Under the pieces are notes generated by a model. That model did not search any database, was not told the DNA's origin, and saw only the letters and a list, made by a program, of their open reading frames with translations. Positions 58,458 through 64,000 of a DNA stretch of 64,000 nt are shown piece by piece; the stretch's first letter is position 1, and every line of letters begins with the position of its first letter. The stretch lies in contig OZ026569.1 in NCBI GenBank assembly GCA_964020155.1, positions 2,258,971 through 2,322,970 on the forward strand, written 5' to 3'. The position numbers and the translations under genes were made by a program. Source of the stretch: Chondrilla cf. caribensis. Taxonomy: Eukaryota; Porifera; Demospongiae; Chondrillida; Chondrillidae.

Positions 58458-61400
58458 ATGACTGTTTGTAGATGGATAATCTGTGTTTTATTCCTGACTA
58501 TTATAAGGGGAGTAGGTCCAGCACAAGATACTACGTTTGTGAAAAGTGAGTATTATGTCTGTTTCACATTCCAACTGACTTAAATAATTTCAAGGGCACG
58601 CCAAACCTTTACTTATATAACTTCTATCAGTGCTGTTTGAAGCAGTGTAGATTATCTAGGACAATGGAAAGTGTATGTACCAACTAGGAGTATGCATAAG
58701 CTCGGGTATCCTCAACTAAGCTAGCCAGTTGTACTATTGACTGTGTATTTAAAGGATGGCCAGCATGTGCAGACCTCTGTAGCGTGCCGTATGCTTTGTT
58801 TTCAATCCATTGGGTTCCAATTCAAGGTATTGGTTGTTATAATGTGTGGCTTGTGCTGTTACAGTAGCTAAATTTCATAATTCACCCTTCTTGTTGAGCA
58901 CTCCACTGTTGATTAAACTAATACGTAGTTTTGTTCTCAGTACATGATAGTCGTGCAATACATAAGCAATGCAAATGCTACTTTTTACTGAAGGTATTGC
59001 AGATCTAGTGTGTCATTCACAAGTATGCATTAAGCGGTGCTGTAGTACTCCAAGTTAAATAACCTATCGCCAGCATATTGGATTCTTCAAACACTGTTAC
59101 TCCAAAAGCCAATGTGTTTGGAGTATATATGGTATAATACATTAGAGATATCTAAGTACTATTATATATCTGCAAAGTGGGTTGAGATAAAATGGGATGT
59201 TTCTGATAACACTTCGCTTTCGGAAACCTATGAATAACCAACATATTGCAAGTGGGTGATTTAACTTTCAGGTAGGTATGTTCTAACTACTGCCTATCAC
59301 TACCGGTACTAATACCTTAACTGACACATTTTATGTACATTTTGAGAATTGAAGTTGGTGTTTGGAGTATATTATAGTAAAATACATTAGAATTATCAAT
59401 GTACTATAATGTATGTCTGCAAAGTACGTTGAGATAAAATGGGACAGTTCTGATAATAGTTTACTAGTCTTCTGAAAACATAACCAAAACATGGGAGTCA
59501 AGTGCCTGACTTCACTGTCAGGTATGTTCTATAGTCAAAAATGCCGGATACCATTGCATAACTGAAGATTGGAGACATTTGTTTTGAATATACTCACAAT
59601 CTATTGAATGTCCTGCTGTCGTTGCAACAATGCAGGCACCTGCCGATATTGTATTCATGCTAAATCTGGAAAAATATGTTCCAGTTGTAGCCCATGCAGG
59701 CGGATTGGGTAAATGTCAAAATGGACACATGAAACCAATGTCAGTAATATCAGAGGATAAAGAAACTCCATTTGAACAAAATGCCCATGACAACAGAACG
59801 AATCACAATAGTAAAGAGAATACATTCTCTCCAGTTTTAATCCCACCCAATTGCAACCTTCTGTTTATCTGTGGGGCGATCTAAACAGAGGTGAGGTCAT
59901 CTCAGACATCTAGAAGGTGGTTTATTGGAGAAGGAACTTGTTTAAAGTCCAATCCAAATATCAGGGTCAGGCTTTTGTGAAGGAGATTAACAATCTATTC
60001 CAATCATTGGCAGATGGTAGAGCCTTGAAAGTGGCAATAATGGCACATATGTAGATCCTGCACTGAAACCCTTGACTGCATGTAGGCTTGTGACCCTGGA
60101 CAAATGTTTAGAGAGGTGCAGGCTATAGGGATTGGAAGTAACTGGACAAATCATATCCAAAGCAATTCTTGCTGTATCAAGAAAAAAAATCCGAGAAGCG
60201 TTGGATCATACCAACTGTGTGCTGAATAAACAACAGATGGAGCGCTTATGGTAGATGCGACTAACACTTCAACACCCTGAACAGGGAGGCTGACCTGGCA
60301 AAGAAAAGAGACTTTCATACTCTGAGGTATTTTAATGGATCAGATGCAGGATTCAATTTAGCCTCTTAAAAGCAGCCATCACAGCAATCAAAGGATCCAG
60401 ATCAAGCAGCTGCAGGACACATAATACCCTGACAGCATTGATTGGGCTTTTGGCTGAGGGTCATGTAAACTGAATTGTTATGCTTGATTGACTAGTGGAT
60501 ATTTGTGTCCAATTCTTCCTCATCATCTATAGCATTTTATGTTTCCATTTGAATACTATTATAATAATATTATTATATAGTTTACTTATTAATTTATGAT
60601 TTGTTTTATAGCATGTGTTCCTTGGAGTCTTGCAATGCATATGGGGCTTACTTTTGACTGAGGACTCTAGCAGATCTTGTGTGTAATTCAAAAATTTGTG
60701 TTAAGTAGTGTTGTAGTACCCATTAGTTAGATCACCTCCTTTGTTATCACCAGTATAATGGACTTAACATAGTTATCCAACAGCTAATGTGTTTGGAGTA
60801 TACGTATATGGTATAATGCATTAGAGTTATCAAAAAAATGAAAGTACCATTATAGTGTATGTCTGTAAAGTAGGTTGAGATAAAATGGGACAGTTCTGAT
60901 AAGAGTTTACTTCTAGGGACCTATGAATAACCAACATATTGCAAATGGCTGACTTCACTGCTACCATTACCAGTGGAATATTGTAGTTGTCCTACAAAGC
61001 TTAGCATTCCGACGAACAACACTATTTGGTTACAAGTTTCTTAAATTATACTGTTTTCAGAATTACTCCATTTTACCTTACCATTCCTATACACTAATTT
61101 GGAATCCATACAAAAGCCACCTCCCTAAAAATTCACTTTGATGAAACCCCGAAATAATTAGCTGCCATGTATTTATTTATGTATGTACGTACTGTATTTT
61201 GACAGGATGTCACTGAAGTCAATGAAACAAGTAATTCGAGTTTAAAAACTCGTGGGGCTGCCGCCCCCCGCACTCGAATTACTTGGCGTCTTTGTTAGGT
61301 TTAGAAGAACCTTCGCTGAAGTTATTACGTTCGGCGGAGCTTCAGCGCACGAATTCTAGCCCAATTTCAAATTGTCAGCGTTCGAAATCGGCCATCTTTA

Positions 61401-63274
61401 TTTCGCGCAATATAAATTCTAATATAAATTCATTGTTGCGGTTACGCGTAGGAACACATATTATATATATATCTATCTATATATCTATCGGACGAGCGTT
61501 ACATACCGGAAGTCGAAATGAAAACAATATAGGGGCTGCCTGCGGCAGCCCCTAAAAAGAGGAGGCCTCGATCTTTGTTGAGCTTGGTTAAACTGAAACA
61601 TGCATAACTGAATGTTCATACAAATCAATACCTGATGTGACTGTTAACAAGGATTGGGACTGTTTCCTTTATGAGGCACTGGTCAAAGTTTCAATTTAGA
61701 ATGGCCAGGTAGTGGCTGCACTAGATACCCACGTGGGAATATTGAAGCAACACATTTTAATGTTCACTAATATGACCTACATACCTTAATTCAACCAAAA
61801 TTGTTTATTGTTTATACTAAATTTTGTCACATTGTTGTGTCAACCTTCTTCCTCTACAGCAGGTTACATTCATAACTAACTATACAAGTAGTGTATCCGA
61901 TCATAATCAAGATCAACATCTCCACAAATAGTTGTTTTATATGCATTAGGAATTTGTATAAGGGAAGACACAACGTAACATATTCATTGCTATGAATCAT
62001 CATCTCCTCTTTGCTATACAGTCTTTCATTATGGTTATCATAACAAATATGTAGAGCTTACCGACACTACAGAGTAATATCCCAATTACTGGTTATATGT
62101 TTGCCTCCTGCAGATATATCCAACATCACTTATAGGTTGGATACGTGTGGAAGTAAAGGAAGGTTGGGACCATCTTTCTCAACCTGCACAGAATACCATT
62201 CAAAGTCGAGTAATCCCGTACTAGATCGCCTGAAAGACAGCACTGTTAATGGCATTCAGAAGTTCGTTGTTCCAAAGAGTGGTCTGTACAATATCACTGT
62301 GGCTGGTGCAAGTGGGGGTCATGGAATCTGTCAGCCTTCCCCAGGACTAGGGTATGTCATCACTGTGTCTGTCAACTTGACTTTGGGTGAAATTTTAACA
62401 GTTATTGTTGGTCAAGAGGGATTGTCCCCGTGTGCAGCAGGTAATGACTTACCACAAGTCTGCTCACAGAATTGGACTGGTCTGTGGGAAAATTGCAGTG
62501 CGCTGTGGTCTGACATTGCGAATGCTACTGTGTATGACAACGTTCCTCTTATAATATATGAAGGTGGTGGAGGTGGTGGAGGTGCTAGTGTAGTGAATAT
62601 CCCTGGGATTAGTGAACCTCTTGTAGTTGCTGCAGGTGGAGGTGGTGGTGGTTCTGTGTTAAACAGCACTTTTTTGAGTGATTATTCAGAAATGTACAGC
62701 TTCTATGCAAACGCTAGTGGTCCCAGTGCTCCATTGTGGCCTAATAACCCACCGTGGCCTAATGCTACGCTAGGTTTGAGTGGTTTTGTAGGGGATGATA
62801 GCGGGGATACTGTGGGTGGCGAGGGTGCAGGGTACATGGCCGATAAACGATCAACGCATCAAACAGATGGTGTTTATCTTTCAGCTCCTACTGGTCCTCG
62901 TGGTGGTTTTGACTGCATTGTGGACTTACCAGAAGATAGGCCACCACTTGTACATGGTAGTGGCGGTTTTGGTGGGGGTGGAGGTGGTTGTGAGATGGGT
63001 GGAGGTGGAGGGGGATATACTGGTGGCCGTTTAGGACTTCATTGGCCTTCATATATACTTTGGAGATATATTCCCGGAGAAGGAGGATATTCTTACATAG
63101 ATGAGGGGAATGGCATATTACTTTCAGAAGGTTTCAACAGTGGTGGTGGTTATGTGTCCATTATCCCTGCTGACTGTAACTGTGTTGGTTTCTGCACACT
63201 GGACGATGACAAGTTTTACTGCACCTGTCCCAATGGCTCTGTTCTTGCCCCAGACGGCTTTGACTGCTATGAAG
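58458..63274 (+). CDS. LTK/ALK-like receptor, signal peptide and glycine-rich domain (3' partial)
   Basis: Exon 1, 58458-58545, encodes a signal peptide ('CRWIICVLFLTIIRG'). Exon 2, 62114-63274, joins in phase 1 and ends in phase 1 at gtgagg, so the gene continues beyond the window. Exon 2 (386 residues) is the glycine-rich domain of ALK/LTK receptors: 'VPKSGLYNITVAGASGGHG', 'GEILTVIVGQEG', glycine runs 'GGGGGGGASVVN' and 'AAGGGGGGS', then 'GGGGGCEMGGGGGGYTGG'. It ends in an EGF-like stretch 'DDDKFYCTCPNGSVLAPDG'. Known members use this region to bind small cytokine ligands. No MAM domain precedes it, so the layout is like LTK. The kinase half is not in the window. The 3.6-kb intron holds LINE and duplicated repeat sequence. 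Confidence 0.85.
59000..59490 (+). repeat. intronic duplicated segment (copies 1 and 2)
   Basis: 'ataatacattagag' followed by 'gttgagataaaatgggac' occurs near 59115-59230 and again near 59370-59450, and a third time at 60795-60900. The segment before it (from about 59000) also matches from about 60675. Confidence 0.7.
59943..60480 (+). mobile_element. LINE reverse transcriptase fragment
   Basis: Frames give 'QAFVKEINNLFQSLADG', 'CRLVTLDKCLER', 'VTGQIISKAILAVSRKKIRE' (matching the reverse transcriptase finger region) and a decayed C-terminal part. Stops interrupt it. Its first 180 bases match 54170-54360. Confidence 0.65.
60675..60960 (+). repeat. intronic duplicated segment (copy 3)
   Basis: Matches 59000-59260, starting 'gatcttgtgtgtaattca'. 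The LINE fragment lies between the copies. Confidence 0.7.
61229..61555 (+). repeat. dispersed repeat with foldback head, copy 2
   Basis: It opens with AAGTAATTCGAGT and its perfect reverse complement ACTCGAATTACTT (61272-61284) around a GC-rich loop. The body matches 25136-25395 and ends with a second GC-rich foldback GGGGCTGCC/GGCAGCCCC near 61530-61552. GC content is well above its surroundings. Confidence 0.75.
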
Positions 63275-64000
63275 GTGAGGTGGCATTATGCATATTACAT
63301 CTATTCTCCTTCTGGGGAATTGATCTGACATAACATTGATTTGTTGATTTATGCCAACCCTTTGATGGTTATAACTATAATATTATTGTATTGTAAGCTA
63401 CCGTATATTCTCTAATTTGTCGCCAGAGTGCATTGCAAGAGAAATTTCGAGAAAAACATCATTTAGAGGTGTTATGAAAATGAAATCGTGACTGATGAAT
63501 AATTGGAGGAAGTGGCGAATAATTAGAGGAAGTGACAAATAATTAGAGGAAGTGACAAATAATTAGAGTAAATTATTTGAAAGGCCACTGCCTTTAGTTT
63601 ACAGATTGTTGCTCCTTTGAGGGGATACGAATGTTGCCAACAAATCACTTTTGAACTTAATTGAAATTGGTACGGTTAACATATCCAAGTATTAGAAAGA
63701 TTGCAGTGTTGCTTTTCGTTCTTTGTACGTACATAAAGTCAACCCTAAGCTTTGTTACCACTGCTATTTCAGGGTGTAAAAACCTGTTTTCCATTCAGTA
63801 CTATAATATTCTACTATTTTTCCAAATGCTACACAAAGGCCAAAGTCGTGGCCAATCCAACGACCTAATTAGCTGTGATCCAAGGTGACAAATAGTTAGG
63901 GAAGTGATGACAAATTGGATAATGTCATTTTTTGCCATCAATTTGAGGCCAACTGGTTCTATATTCATAAATGATGAAAATTTGAGATAGGGAAAATTAG
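63275..64000. other. start of the next intron of the LTK/ALK-like gene
   Basis: No exon was recognised up to the window end. It contains the 20-bp tandem repeat at 63501-63570, and 'TACCGTATATTCTCTAATTT' near 63401, which resembles the ends of the TACCGTA MITE group, though no right end was found. Confidence 0.5.
63501..63570. repeat. 20-bp tandem repeat, 3.5 copies
   Basis: The unit AATTAGAGGAAGTGACAAAT recurs in exact 20-bp register from 63501 to 63570; the first copy differs at three bases. Confidence 0.9.

Noticed and set aside
62412..62669. Reverse-strand proline-rich frame
   Set aside because: It is the antisense of the glycine-rich domain of the LTK/ALK-like exon, with no splice or start support.

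Overview
This is a metazoan nuclear DNA window: AT-rich, intron-rich (GT-AG) and crowded with transposons. It most resembles a demosponge such as the Amphimedon group. That is an inference from the divergent receptor tyrosine kinases, a stand-alone kinase family with unusual C-terminal domains, an HSPA12-type chaperone with few introns, and abundant Penelope and LINE fragments. No bacterial gene organisation is present. Most short open reading frames are intron or repeat noise; I rebuilt the real genes by joining exons whose splice phases agree.

Layout. 55-4723 (+): 3' part of an HSPA12-like gene. Its intron holds a LINE fragment and a broken copy of the 5' end of the next gene. 6141-16201 (+): an 11-exon gene whose exons join in one 700-codon frame, giving a kinase domain, a coiled coil and a C-terminal domain that resembles mitochondria-eating protein (MIEAP). 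17561-19066 (+): remnant of a tyrosine kinase. 19366-20068 (+): two coding-like exons of unknown product. 20228-21775 (+): LINE remnant. 23810-31224 (-): a seven-exon Ig-like membrane receptor whose cytoplasmic tail carries 75-bp coding repeats with tyrosine motifs. Its introns hold a tRNA-like MITE and a rearranged pogo-type transposase.

31-38 kb is a gene-poor repeat zone with a dispersed repeat family, MITEs and a back-to-back pair of Penelope-type terminal repeats. 38232-53720 (+): a seven-exon secreted/membrane protein. Its introns hold a Tigger-like element, a reverse-strand LINE, and a Penelope-like element (45580-49735) with a deleted hAT element nested inside. 54559-57759 (+): a tyrosine kinase domain with an intact C-lobe and a damaged N-lobe. 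58458-63274 (+): the first two exons of an LTK/ALK-like receptor (signal peptide, glycine-rich domain, EGF-like end) that runs off the window.

Biology. The window is rich in surface receptors and kinases: an LTK-like receptor, an Ig receptor with candidate SH2-docking tyrosines, an orphan tyrosine kinase with a pseudogene copy, and a kinase joined to a coiled coil. A link between the Ig receptor tail and the neighbouring kinases is plausible but not shown by the sequence. The most notable non-coding signals are four 37-nt motifs with hammerhead ribozyme topology, in the terminal repeats of two different Penelope-type families.
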